This document shows, one piece after another, positions 48,431 to 61,100 of a stretch of DNA of 64,000 bases; position 1 is the first letter of the stretch, and each line of letters starts with the position of its first letter. This DNA is from Burhinus oedicnemus (lineage: Eukaryota > Chordata > Aves > Charadriiformes > Burhinidae). The notes under the pieces were generated by a model, which was given only the letters and a program-made list of their open reading frames with translations, had not been told where the DNA came from and searched no databases. Made by a program: the position numbers and the translations under genes. The stretch covers positions 658,118 through 722,117 of the forward strand of contig VFFE01007039.1 in the NCBI GenBank assembly GCA_008921705.1, given 5' to 3'.

Positions 48431-51400
48431 CTTAAGTATTATCTTGACTTCTCTTCAACTTGGGGATCTGACTCCCTTTTAGGCAAATTTTAGGCTGTCT
48501 TTTAAAAATGATCGCAACACTTTTAAGTTGATTTGCAAAACTTCAGTGTAATGTTTTGGCCGGCATGTTGAAAGCATCTGCTGTCATACATTTCAACGTG
48601 CAACCCTGCACTGAAAGTGTCATCATATTGGTATTTTATGGAATCGGTTTGCTCTGTGTGGCCACATGCAAACATTCAAGGAAACAGCACCAGGGAACGT
48701 CCCCAGGTGCTGAAGCTCAATTTTCCAGATTGTTAAATTGTTAGAGCAGTCCCTGCCACGGTTTTGGCTTGGGTCAAGTATGACTCTCCCCAGCCATCCC
48801 TGGACACAGCTCAGGTGTTAACATAGCCAGGGACTGTTCCCAACAGGCATTTTGGGAGGGAAGGAGAATTAGGAGAATGGATGTGGGCCATCTCATGCCA
48901 GCTGGCCTCCACGTCAAAGCACATTTAACCTTCCACTGTCAATAGTCCCGGTGGGTTCACAAGGAGTGAATCAGATGGAAGGGGTCTAACAGGACTAACT
49001 AGGGGTGATGTGGACACCAGTCTCGACCCCTGACTTCTTCACTGCAGAGTCCATCTCATTTCCAGATCATATTCAATATGGACTAAGAAACAAGAAGAGA
49101 CTCTTTCTTCCCCCAGTGATCATAAAAGACAGAGATTTAGTTTAGCGGTTCTTTAGGTTTGATTGGCAGATAATTATTTTTTTTCCAGAGAAAAGAATAG
49201 TAAGTGATCAAATCTTAAAATGTCTTTCTGTGTATTTCTGATAAATGCTATCACTTCTGCAATGCTGTTAAGCTATTGTGGGTTTAAACATTGTCAACTT
49301 TACTTTCACATCTGAGAAATTTTTGTTCGATTTCAGTATTGAAAAAAATGCTGAAATAAAGCAAATAATGCTTCCTAGCAGTGCTATGCTTTTTTTTCTT
49401 TTCTTTGATAGGTACAGACCTGGAAATTCAAAGTAGAGAGTTTTGTCTTGCAATCAGGTTGGTGCCTGTGAGAATGTTATAAACATAGTTGTGTTCATTT
49501 CTTGAGCAACATTAAATCAAAACAAAATATTTTTGAACTGAAAAGATAAATGATACTAAGAGGAATATCGTACGGGAGAGAAATGAAACAGGTAAAAAAG
49601 CAAATAATAGATAATTACACAAACATTCATTTATTCCTTGACCGTAGGCAAAATTCACCTGGATTGAAGGCTAGATTTTGACCCTTTGATATCCAAAGGT
49701 TAAAAGGAAAGTTTTTCTGGTCCATTACTTCCCACATCTTAGGAAGAGTTTGCATCAGGTTTTTCTGGGTGCTTTCTCTTGGGCAGAAGAGAGGCTAGTG
49801 TTCTCCGGGGGGGGCAGGACTCCATCAGCCATCCCATGCAACACAGGCATTTAAACCCCCTGCAAACCTGACTGCGGGGGAGAGATTTTGAGCTCTGTTG
49901 TGAAGGGAACCTTGTGGTACATGAACCACTCAAGCTTTTAATTATGATTAAGTTGCAAATAAGAATAATTGATAATAATAACATTTGTTGCTGTTGTTTT
50001 TACAAATACGTACATGATGTCCTAATTCACAGAAGAGTCAAGTTTCTATGGGTGTAAAAAATAAGAGCTGCAGGTCTTCAACACGGTGTCAAATTGGCTG
50101 CCAAATCGGCTGCTAAATCCTGTATGGAAACAAGATGTGAAGGCAGTATTTCATGGCCTCTGCCTCACCACATCTTTGTTCAAGTAAGAGATCAGGAAAC
50201 CCAATCAATAGGCTGAATGCCAGAAGACTGAATAGCCAGCTGCAGAGGCAGCAAGAGAAGATGTACCTCTTACAGCTAACGCCTTGTGAAAATCTCACAG
50301 GCCCCCATAGGGGTTAATCAAACATTTACTGCTCTGACTTACAACGTTCTTTAGTCCCCAGAAGAAAACGGTACCTTTCATAGCTTTTAAACATCTAGGA
50401 AAAAAGAAAGAAACTGCATCTCTAGTTGTAGAAAGTTAGCAAGCTTAGCTTTAGTCTGCACTTCAGTGTGAGTACTTGTGTGCTTATATCCAGGATTGTG
50501 TGCTGAACCTTCACAACCTGGAACCTCAATCCTCAGGTGTATATGGTCATATATATACACATATGTATGTACACATATACATGAGTATCCATATATATGT
50601 ATACATACACTGTACATGCATAGGAATTGTGAACTTCAAAAAGGAAAAGAAAGTTTGGGAAATTCACAAAAGGAAACCCCTGTTTATTTGATAATGGAAA
50701 CAAACCCAGCACTTGAATAGCGATTCATAGACTGCTGTCAAAGCAAGCTCTGGGTGGATGCGCAGACTCGCAGGTTCTCTGTAGTTGCTGAATTCCTCCC
50801 GGTGTTGTCTTTATCAATGAGGTAAATGTAGATTTGAAAAAAACTGCTTTGATGTGCAAGACATCACAGAACAGCAGCTCCATTCATTGCAGAGAGAGTC
50901 CATTATTTAAGTCTCTCAGGCAACTGTACAGATTCCCCATAAGGGAAAAATCATGGGACTGTGGAAATAAAACCCCCAACAACGTATATTTTGCTGGCTT
51001 CTGGAGTCTTTCCCTCCAGTTTTCATGTCTTGATTCTGTGAAATGGTATTAGGCTTGGGCTCATGCGCCGACAGTCTCAGATGGGCAGTCACTCCTGACT
51101 GGAGCAATATGTGTGTTCCTGCCAGACTCCTCTGTCCCTGATTGCGAGGGTAAAGGGAGGCATCAGTGGGAGGCACTGAAGGCTCATCACCTGCCTTCTG
51201 TCCTTGAGACTTCCCCTTGGCTCACCTTAGCTTTTGCTCCAGCGCTTGCCGCACATCTCAGTGGGCCACACACCCACTGCATCCCAGAGGGATGGGGCAG
51301 CTCTGGCACGATGCTACCGGGGTGCTGTGGGCTGAGCTGGGCTCGTCCCTGTGGGAAACATCCCCTACGGAGGAGGGAGGGGAAAATGGGAAATGCAAGT

Positions 51401-53439
51401 GGGAGTTGGGGACAGAAGGGAAGGGGAAATCGAGCCCCATCACCCCCACAGCGGCAGGACTGCCTGCAGACCGGCCAGGGGACACACCATCCAGGCACTT
51501 TCCTATGACAGTAGGGGGGGATAGTTTCCCCACCTCCCCTCTGTACTGTCATAAACCATGTGAATGTGTAGAAAGGGTCTGTGAAATTAATTATACTGTG
51601 AGTGCTTGGTAACCAAATGAATTGTAAATTGTACATTATTAAAACAGCATCAGAGCACCGACTGATCTATTATTCTTTAGGGAAATGTATGAAGATAAGA
51701 GCTTTATATGCTTTAGGGGTCTTTGCAGCCACCACACAGCCAGCTTTGTAAGAAAAACTGTGGCAATATTTTGTTACTGTCTGAGTTGCAACAGACACAA
51801 TACTGTATTGTTTATTTTTATTACATTGTCTTGTATTTAATATATATGAGACAGTACCAGTGACATATACGTGCCCAGTTCCCTTCTGTTTATCCTGTTT
51901 CATATGATATTTGGGATTAATCACTGTCTTCTGTGTCAAAAAAAATATCTGTAGGTGCAGAAAATGAGATAAATTTTAAGAAGCATGCCCTTTTGCACAA
52001 ATCATGTAACTAGCAAGATGCACAGCTATTGTTCACCTGATCATTTTGCCTGCACATTTCTCCTTGCTGCCTACCTGTCTTTTAGCTTCTGAGAACTATA
52101 AGAAGTCTTGATGGGGAGCTGTATGTTCAGAGAAAGCCTGTTAAACAATAACAGGGAAGAAAAAGACCATGAGTTTATGTGTGCATGCATTCTTTTTCCT
52201 TTTCTTCCACAATGCAGGCCCCCTTTCACATTCCTCCCATGCAGTATCTGACATCCAGGAGATCTGGCTCTCACTTGTGCACTGGCATCTTCTGGGATAC
52301 TACAGGCTAAAAACTGCATGCCCTCCCTCCTAGGGATGCTAGTTTTCTGTATGACTCCTTATAGGCAGTCCCCTACACATGCGATGTAATGGTCTTTTTC
52401 ACCCCTTGCGTCTGGCAGAAAGATGTGTTAAGCAGGGATGTGTATGGGAGACAGGGAGAGTGGGGGGTTTTTTTTGATGCCCCTATTGAAGAAATGGAGG
52501 CAGCAGCTACTTCAGCATAGCTTTTCCCACAAGGTCTCCTTTATATTCCCTCCTTGAAGAAAGATGCTTGAAAGCATGCCCTATCCGTGCAGCTGCTTGC
52601 CAGTGAAGAGGAGAAACAGCTGGAGAAACATCCTCCTCCTCCCTCCGGCTGGAGACACATCTCCCAGCAAAACTGCTCGAGGCAGAGACACGTTGGTTTC
52701 TACAGCCACCACATCAGTGGTCCCATACCAATGGGCAAACTTTGGGGGTTATTACACACTAAAGTAACCCTAAGTGTTTATTTTCTGGTGCAGAGGACCA
52801 ACAGCAGCCAGTCACACCCTTTTTCCTTCAGAGAAGGCATATCAGAAAAAAAAGTTTTCCTCTGACTACAAGACCTAGATGGGCATTCAGCAAAAATCAC
52901 AACTCAAATAGTCAAAGAAATTATTTTAATTTGAGTGAAGATTCACTTAAAGTAGTCCAAAGAATTTCAGGACCTGGTGTCCCCTCTATTCAGGCACTGG
53001 AGACAATGAAATTTCCCTGGCTAAGGTATTTCCGTAACGGAGTAGACCGTCTTTCCTTGTTTTCCAATTTTTCAAAATAAAGAAGAGAGTTTATGTTTTA
53101 GAGAATTTGCATGCTTCGGAACAACTGTCCTAACTCTATTTAATGGTATAAAATATGGTGTTGCCTTTCTCGTCATTCATCAGCCCCGCAGGAGTCACCA
53201 GCATCTTTCGGATGCGATGCCTCCCGCTCCCCGGGCAGCCCTCTGCCAGGAGGTGCACTGCGCCCTGGAATTCAAAAGAGGGCAGCATTTTACTTAGGCT
53301 GCTTGAAAGGAAGGGGACGACTCCAAGTGTGTAGAAGAATGTCAGCAAGTGAAAATCACCGGTTACGAAACACACACATCATATTCTGAGAGATTACATT
53401 TAATGGAAGAAATGCTACGTTCCCAGGACTTTCTATTTA
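48431..53439. other. Unassigned intergenic DNA
   Basis: No gene was recognised. A G-run lies near 49806-49815. The GC-richer part 51113-51636 gives frames of 91-149 codons on both strands without domains. The block 53150-53300 retains several CpGs and may belong to the candidate element that follows. Confidence 0.35.
50538..50622. repeat. Alternating AT/CA-rich tract
   Basis: Interrupted TATG, TATA and ACAC units, mostly alternating purine-pyrimidine, for about 85 bases. It is a simple-sequence tract with potential for unusual DNA structure. Confidence 0.8.
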
Positions 53440-53690
53440 AAAGAAAAAAAAAAAAAGCGCTCTTAATTGATCGGCAATATTAATGAATGCACCCCATCTG
53501 TGTTCAAGGAATTCTTTGCATAGTCTGCTGTGCAGCCATAACACCGTCTCCTCAGAAGACCGCAATGACTTTGCCACCAACTTTTGACTGCGATAGCCAA
53601 CTAATAATAGACTGATGCCTAGCGGATAAATACCCTGTATGAATGAAGCGTTAAACTGTGTCTGAAGTAACTAAAGAATCCACTTCTCTC
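53440..53690. promoter_or_regulatory. Candidate conserved noncoding element
   Basis: An A-run is followed by GCGCTCTTAATTGATCGGC, then ATATTAATGAATGCACC, and later CCAACTAATAATAGACTG, with scattered CpGs (GCGC, TCGG, ACCG, GCGA, GCGG, GCGT) in otherwise AT-rich unique sequence. No repeat and no open frame is seen. The texture is that of a developmental enhancer, by inference only. Confidence 0.3.
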
Positions 53691-55559
53691 TCATTAAAGT
53701 CTTGATTCAATGAAATTCTTCAAACTAAGGTTAAAATGTTACCAGGCTGTTATTTTTGATTACTCAGGTATCTGCTTAAAAACTGGCAGAGCCCGCCCAA
53801 AGCAAAGAGTAAGACTTTTGTGATGCAACCCCGAAATATGACTTCTAGTGTGAAATAATCAAGCACGCAAAGAAAGATCAAAAGGCTCATTTTAATCCAG
53901 AAGCTTGCGATCAGGAGTATGCTCCTTTCAGCTGACCACGACTTACCTTCTGTTTGTGAAGAGTCCGTCCAGTGTTTGCCCTGCTGGAACAGCAGCATAG
54001 CATTGACTTTTACAAGGAAATTCTGAGGAACAAGATATATTTAAAGTACGCGCTTGATCATAAAAAAATGAGAGGGCACCCAAGCGTAACACAACACTTT
54101 TTAGTTTATCCTCACACACATTTGGTGCAATGTTACCCACCTGAAATAACCGTACTGTCAGCACCGTCTCTGCCACGTTCAGCCAGGTTGCCTGAATCAC
54201 TGAAGAGCCCAGGACAGGGCAAATACTCATTTTCCTTCTCTGTTTGCATCTAACAAATAACAGATGTTGCAGTGCTGAAGACGCACACCTGATGTGACTA
54301 ACAAGGGATTTCTAAAATATTTGTCCTAAGATGACAGCCACCCTGCTATTAAGCATTTACTTAATGAAATCTGTACACGGGGAAATGTTGAAGTTGTGGG
54401 AATTCTGCTTAGGAATGAGCAAGCTGCTTGAAATAAAGGTTTCTTCTGTGATCTCGGGCTAGATCTGCATTACCAGAAGGATGCAGACCCAAGCTTGAGG
54501 ACACTTGCTTCCTACCCACCTTAAATACCCCTGAAGGAGCCTGTTGAACCCAGGACTTGGTGCCACTGTCCCCACAGCCGCTCACCCTGCTTTCCCTGGG
54601 GTGGCAGCCCCTGCCATGTGGCTGTCCTCGCGGTCCCTGGGATGTGCCAGCCGAACCCTTTCGTGTCGGCTGGAGGGAGTTTGGCACGGCATCTCCAAGT
54701 GAACCTGCCAGGAAGCAGGGTCAGCCCTTTGCAAATAAACCCTGCCTGATCTGTGTAACACAAATGGACGCCTGGAAGATTAATTAATCCCCTGTAATAA
54801 TACAACTACTGTTTGCACAAACCAGAGGTATGCAATAGTTTCTTATTAAAATACTCAGGATACGCATTAAGATTTCACTAAACAAAGTAGGGCTTAAGGA
54901 CAGGAGAGAGTGCAAAATTTCCTTGCTTACGACTTGCTACTCTTGCATCAGGTTTGATATAAAGCTACGAGCAGCGCTGTAAATGGACCAATGAAATGTC
55001 TAATTGTCTAGAACACCCTCACGTAATTTATATCGTCTCTTAATTTCTGTTTTGTAACCTCCATAGCTGTCTCAGTGAATCATAGCATATATCTCTACTC
55101 CAAGAGCATATCAGGGTATGATTTTTCCCTTTGTTTCCCGCTTTCCCACAATGGAACTGTGCAAATTTCAGCAAGGTATGTACCTACTGCATTAATCCTT
55201 TCTCATGTCATTCCAGTCAGCCCTTCAAAAGTAGAACCCAAAAGATTATTTTCACTGTTTCCATTCTCTATTGTGGTATACATTTTTCTTGGTGAAAGGA
55301 TATCCATCTAACTCTATACACACATAGATGAATATACCTTCGAATCATAGATACATATCAATATAACACACATCACAGACTGGAAAAACGTTATTTAAAT
55401 TAACTGCATTACAGAGAATAGATGTGTAGACAAAACTGCTGAGGTGCTCAACTCTCCCTATTCCAAGGTGCCTTAACACTCCCGGCAAACCTGCCATCCC
55501 TTTGTAATGCAGTCCTGAGATACTTAATCTGCCTTCTCACGGATGTAAATCAGCAGCAA
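53691..55559. other. Unassigned intergenic DNA
   Basis: No gene was recognised. Both strands carry frames of about 80-95 codons at 53943-54253 and 54409-54805, overlapping each other and without domains. Confidence 0.38.
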
Positions 55560-55810
55560 AGTTGTCTGGGGAGGAGCGGAGGCTGGGGGATAATTGTGAC
55601 CTGGTGGGTTATCTATCTGTAGCTGCGTGCACAGTGCGTCTGCTCACCGAATTTTTAGCGTGCGTATTTTCTCGGGCTCTTTTCCAGCCGGGAGTTAGAA
55701 AGCGAGAAACAACAAAACTGGTTTAATGCACCAGGTAAATCAGACCGGCTCATTGTGAAACCTATCACCGCACATGATTGTTATGATAATAAACGCGGGT
55801 GAGCTCTGGT
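55560..55810. promoter_or_regulatory. CpG-retaining block, candidate conserved element
   Basis: About 13 CpGs lie in 250 bases, in a region where flanks are CpG-poor. It contains GATAATTGTGACC, GGTTTAATGCACC and TGATTGTTATGATAATAAAC, with SOX-like (ATTGT) and homeodomain-like words. There is no long open frame. Confidence 0.3.
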
Positions 55811-58499
55811 TATTACATGCACAGCCCTGTACTAACTGCTCCCTACCGCTCACCCGTTCTCTCACTTTAGCAACACCCCACACACCTGTTCAAATAATAT
55901 TACTATTACCTTGTGTTGACACCACATCCACCCTTTCCTTTCATATAATAAGAGCTCCTGGTGAACTGTAAATGGAAAGCTTGCGGTAGCAGAAGCCGAT
56001 TGTTTACCTGTCTCCAGTTTGTTGCCACAGATACTTGGTTGGGAGAAGGGAACAAAGATCAGTTTGACATCCTTGTTAAGCAGGATTTGCCCCCCACCTT
56101 ACCCACAAAAGGTTACGAGTTGCTATTCAAGCCCGAGCTCCGCAGGTGTGCCATCACACCTGTCTGAAAGAAAACAAAATACAGTTTGTTTCAATATGGC
56201 TATTGCCCCAGCAAAATAAAGAAGACCTTGCCCTGCACCACAGACACAAGCATTTGCTTAATATTTCAATGAATCCAAGCAAACACAGACTGATATCTCT
56301 GTTTATATTTAGCATTTGAGCTGAACACGATGCAAGCGCCCCCAGCAATCCATGGCAGGGAGCACCCGACCCTGCCACACCCACTAAACTCATGGCCAAA
56401 CCCATGGCCAAACTCAACTCAAATCCCATCTTGCAACAGGAAAGAGGATTTTACAACTCTCTGGGTGTTTACGCCAGGCCCTAATCCCAAACCCACTGAG
56501 ATGAACAGGAGACCGAGTCCAAAGCCAAGCTGGGGACAGGTTTGGCCTCACCATTTATCTCCTTCACCGTTTAGCCCTGCCGGAGCTGCTGCTGCTGCTA
56601 TTGAGTCACGTGTAACGCTTCGCATAGAGAGTTGTTGTGCCTTGAGAACAGGGGAAAGCTAAAAGCTGCGATCCCTGGTGCCATTCTGCTTGGTTGAAGG
56701 CTGCACCCAACTTCTCACGCCGGTGACAACAGTGTCGGTCTGGAGTAAATTGGTAAAAAATGGTAAAACCTAGCTCCCAACTGAGGCATGGATGAGGCAT
56801 GACGGGATTTTGTCCACGCAGAGCAGGGCACTACAGAGCCCTAAATGTACCCATTCATCCATGTGAATTTGCCATTTGATGTCTGCTGAAGGTGATGGAA
56901 AGACTTCGGTGGGCATTTGATCAAGAGCTGAGTCACTGGAGTTTCCTACTCTAGGTAGTAGCATTTTTCACCAAAAAGGGCTAATGCGAACAATTTGCCC
57001 ATTTTCCAGCTAAAGCAGTGCTCTGTTTCTATTGCTTTATAGTCTTATTAGGAGCCTTATCCATAGCTGCTTCCGTTATGGTTTGAACAGCGTTGCCCAT
57101 AGTCGGCTGTAAGAAGGTGTTCCTGCATTTAGAATAGGAAGTGTGGTAGATGCACAGCGCCAGCTGGTTTGAAAGGAGTTTGTATACTGGGCTGCAACTT
57201 CTGTAGAGAAATGTCCTTGAGGCAGGGAGCATATTTTATTTATTGTTTTATTTATTGCATATGTCTACTAAATGGAATCCCAGATTATGAAGATGCAAAA
57301 CACAGTGTGGGTATTTATCAGCACTGAATGTTTTTATGTGCTCCAAAACAACTTGGGGTTTCCCAGCTGACTGTGAGCAGCTTGCTGGTTTTGAAGATCT
57401 AGCACCTTTGGAACTGAAGGGACATGCTGAATTTTAAGCACTTGAGAGAGAGTTAATTGCATGGACAGCAACATTTTACCTTTTTTTTTTTTTTTTTTTT
57501 TTTGTATGCTCATCAATAGCAAATGATGAAGCCTCTGGGGGATATTAACACAAGTAAACTAAACACAGGAGTGGGACTGTTTAAACAAGGTGAGACAAAA
57601 GCCTTCAAACTACAAGCAAATGACTTTGATAGCAATTTTTTTTATGTTTCCACCTCTATTGTTGCAGACGTCTGCATTTAAATAGGAACTTTATCTTTCT
57701 CAGCCCAGGTTCTCCTCCTTCATTAGCCCGCACCGAGGACACAGGCCCTCTTATCTCACAGGCTGCTCCTCCTGTGAGGGCCTGGGAGCTCGCTGTGTTC
57801 CCCTTCCAGCTTCCCACTGAGGTGGGGATGTAACTTCTGCTGGCTCCCCCACCCTCTGGGAATAGAAAAGGATTTGCCCCGGCTAATAGCTGCAGAGGCA
57901 TGAAGTCATCTGTGTGCATGCCTTCACTTCTACATGCCCTCCACCTTCACACCTGCCCCTGACTGCGCTCGCTGCAGGGCATGGACCCCCCAGAGCCGCA
58001 CCCCAAAAAAACCCAAACCCCAGGAAAACCCTAGTGGCACTTGAAGCCCTGGAGTAGCTCACAAACCGGTGCTGGTATATTAGCTCCTACTTACCTGGAG
58101 AGCTCGTCCTGCCTATGGACCATACCACTGCTTCCTCATTAAAGCCGGAGAAGGCAATGCCGTTTCCACCATTGCTCCCCCAGCGCTGCGATGCTCCTGC
58201 GGGGATCCCCCAGTCTCTGGACAGGCACAGCAGAAGTCAAAGGGAAATGCTTGGCCCGTGGCACCCTGTCCTCCTGCCCCTCTGAGGCCAGGCACTGCTG
58301 CCCTCCCAAACCCTCCCGAGGATTCATTACGTGCACTGCAGCCCGCATACATCACCCGTTTCTGGCCCTGCGTGTTTCCAGGGCTGGTGGCGAAGGTAGA
58401 GGGGAGCAGAGGAAGGAGTCTTAAAAACCTGGTCCAAAATGGATGTATGTTACAGTCTGATTCATTTGAACTGTTCTTTCCCACTTCCACATTTTCATG
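55811..58499. other. Unassigned intergenic DNA
   Basis: No gene was recognised. A near-repeat CATGGCCAAACyCA occurs twice near 56390-56415. The GC-rich part 57700-58420 gives frames up to 125 codons on both strands with no domain. Confidence 0.38.
57481..57503. repeat. Poly(T) run of 23
   Basis: Twenty-three uninterrupted T bases. On the minus strand this could be the A-tail of a retroposed sequence, but nothing recognisable lies upstream on that strand. Confidence 0.97.
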
Positions 58500-58870
58500 A
58501 GGATTCTTCCAACCTGCTGAAAAGGCTGAGCAATATTAATTTTGAAATACTCTGAGTAAGATATAGATGCTAGAGTGCTATAAATACAGACACCGGCCTC
58601 TCTGAATGAAGAGATAGCCTGTTGAATAAATAATACATATTAAAAAATGTCTGAATAGGAAGTTACAGGATAAACTGTAACAGCTTCAAAGGAGCCATTG
58701 ATCTATGGAGTACATAATATGCATGTTAAAAATCGTTGGAATATTTATTTACATGACACACAGCTCAGAAGAAGCCATTATGGTCCTTAAGTAAATTATA
58801 CATGTTGTGAAAATTGTCAAAGTGCTTCTTTTACCAGAAATGAGTGTATCCTGTCAGTTGATAAACACAT
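58500..58870. promoter_or_regulatory. Candidate conserved noncoding element
   Basis: Repeat-free AT-rich DNA with many developmental-factor-like words: GCAATATTAATTTTG near 58530, GAGCCATTGATCTATGG near 58692, AATATGCATG (58717-58726, octamer-like), and ATTTATTTACATG near 58743 (forkhead-like). The texture resembles vertebrate enhancers. Two A-runs follow at 58881-58894 and 58934-58947. Confidence 0.32.
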
Positions 58871-60132
58871 TATCTTTGAAAGAAAAAAAAAAAAAAGGCA
58901 AGCAAACCCAAGGCTAAAAGAAGGTTAAAACAGAAAAAAAAAAAAAAGGAATAAAACAAAAACCAACCCTCGTACCATGTCAAAGAGTGTTCCATGCCCA
59001 TCAAAGGAAGAAAAGCCCGAGCTGCCCTGCCTCGCATCCCGCTCAGCACTGCCGTCGCACTTCGTGCGGGGAGGGCTGCACGCCCAGGGCTCTTGCGGAG
59101 GGGCTGCTCCTGCCTCTGCGTGCCAAAGTCCTGGGTGCCAGCTCTTCTCCCTACAGGCCAAGAAATGACAAATGGGGACTAACTCCTTCCAGCCACCAGT
59201 GTCCTCTACTTTGAAATGAGCTGCCAGAAGAGTGCTCTGCTTTCCCCGCCCATGTCCCTCTGAGTGTGGTGGGGGACAGCCGGGGTACCGCAGCCCACCG
59301 GCACTGGGTTCACCTGGGTGTACGGGGAGCTGCTTTTTATGGCTGTTTTTACAGGTCCTCAACTGCGTCAGCACAGCTGAGCGCTGGTTGCAAACGTGCT
59401 TTGCCTCCCCTCGCGTACCTTCAAGAGGGGCAAAATGGGGGGGGAAACATTGCCTTGCAGTCCTTAGTGCGCCCGGCAGCCGGGCCCATCGCTCACCAGC
59501 ATCTTTCTGACGACTTCAGCTTTGTGTTTGTGCCCGAGCGCGGCACTCGGCAGGGTTTTGCACCGCTCCTTCCCCAGCGCAATGCTCCGTGGGTGACACG
59601 GCTCTTTTCCGGCAGATGTTTTGCTGAGAAGGAAGGATGCCAACTTAGAAAATCCCCACTCCTGCCCATGTTGCTGGGATCACACAGCAGTCTATGCCAT
59701 AGCCTGGCCCCTGCGCATTTTTTTTCCAGGCCGAGAAGGGGAAAAGGGTTTTTCTCACGGAGGCATGGCCGGGACATGGTGGCTGAGAGACCAGCTCTGG
59801 CCAGTGCTGGGCCGGGCCGGCAGCTGCCCGCAGCCCAGCTCCCGAGTGCCGCGCAGCCCCCGGGGCGCCTGGTCCCCAGCTCAGCTCAGGTGGGCTCCGA
59901 GCGCTGGTGCGTGCACGCCTGCTTTGGGTGTTCGGGAAAGCAGGCTCTCCCGGTAGGCACAGCATGCAAGTTTTCTCTTAAGACGGGAATAAGAGTAAAG
60001 GATGGATTTTCTAATGCAAGAGAGCAAGCAGTTGTACGGGGGGGAATATATTTAGCCTGTGTTTTCAGGTCACATGTTCTAGGACTGGAGAGCAAAACGT
60101 TTTCAATACTGTTTTGGAAGCACGCTATTTAG
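58871..60132 (+). other. GC-rich patch with a 288-codon open frame, probably not coding
   Basis: From about 59000 to 59960 the sequence is GC-rich with moderate CpG. A plus frame at 59266-60132 stays open for 288 codons, the longest in the window. The conceptual product has no recognised domain, no signal peptide and a composition typical of translated GC-rich noncoding DNA (Arg, Ala, Gly, Pro, Ser, with many Cys). Other frames of 94-111 codons on both strands overlap it. A lineage-specific transcript or CpG-island-like noncoding element cannot be excluded. Confidence 0.15.
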
Positions 60133-60949
60133 TATTGCAAGCCCTGCTATTGGAGAGGCCAGTAAATTGCGCTGCATCTAAAACAATTACTTGAATAGCT
60201 TGTACCGTGGTGGTTTCTTCTTTCCAACTGCAAAGGTTTTACAAAAATGTGACTTTGACAGCTACAAAAGCATTGAAAATACAAATAGTAGCAAAGTGCT
60301 GCTCTGTATTTGCATAAACTTGTTTATCCTATATGTGGTTTATTCATTAACTCTCAGAACAACCTGCAGGACAGCTATGGCATTCCTTATGACCGCTTCG
60401 CCCGTGGCTGAAAACGCAACAACTGCTTAAAAGCAACACGACATGGTTTAGAAAGTGAAAATAAATGCCATTCCCATGTGAAACAGCGGGGAAAATGTAG
60501 CTATCACCGCAAGAGCTGGAATTTGGCTTTTACATCGAATGAACACCTCCTGTCATTTGGAAATTTCAGAGGGGAGTCTCGGCATCTGCAAGGACTGGGA
60601 CCTCCACACCGCAGCTCACCAAAACACACACGCAGCATTAGCAGCATCTGTCGCTGCGCTCTGCAGACAGCATACAAGTTGGGGACAGAAAGGACCTAGA
60701 TCCCTCGTCTACTCCTCCTCGAGACCATTTTCCAGTCCTTTACAATTTCAGTGTCCCAAGCAAGAGTCCCCGCAGCCTCTACTAGCCATGTGTTTCCCTA
60801 CCGGCTCCTCCTTAGGAAGGCTTTCCTGACAATCACCCCAGCTTTCCCTACGCTTCCTCTCTTACCCAAAACATAATCCCCGTAAGAAAGATGAAGTAAA
60901 AAACATGAATGCGTTTCGCCTGCTTCATCTCCTTGCTTCTATAGAGATG
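60133..60949. other. Unassigned intergenic DNA
   Basis: No gene or repeat was recognised. Frames stay below 100 codons. Confidence 0.38.
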
Positions 60950-61100
60950 AGTACATGTTCCCATCGCTACATTACAAATGGAAAACTGGAAGTTTGTTTG
61001 ACAGCCGGTGACTTGCTCAAGGTCACAAAAGAGCCTCAGTAGCAGAGCTGGGAACAGAATTTGGTATCCTAATTCCTAATCTGGCAGCCTCACCACAACT
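60950..61100 (+). repeat. Ancient MIR-like amniote SINE relic
   Basis: TACAAATGGAAAACTGGAAG, GTGACTTGCTCAAGGTCACA, AGTAGCAGAGCTGGGAACAG and a CTAATTCCTAATCTGGCAGCC end follow the order of the reverse-complemented MIR core ('acagatggggaaactgaggc', 'tgacttgcccaaggtcacac', 'gtggcagagctgggaataga', 'cctgactcccagcc'). It is the clearest of the ancient relics in the window. Confidence 0.68.

Noticed and set aside
57481..57503. Poly(T) as the tail of a processed pseudogene on the minus strand
   Set aside because: No gene-like sequence or target duplication was seen upstream of the tail.
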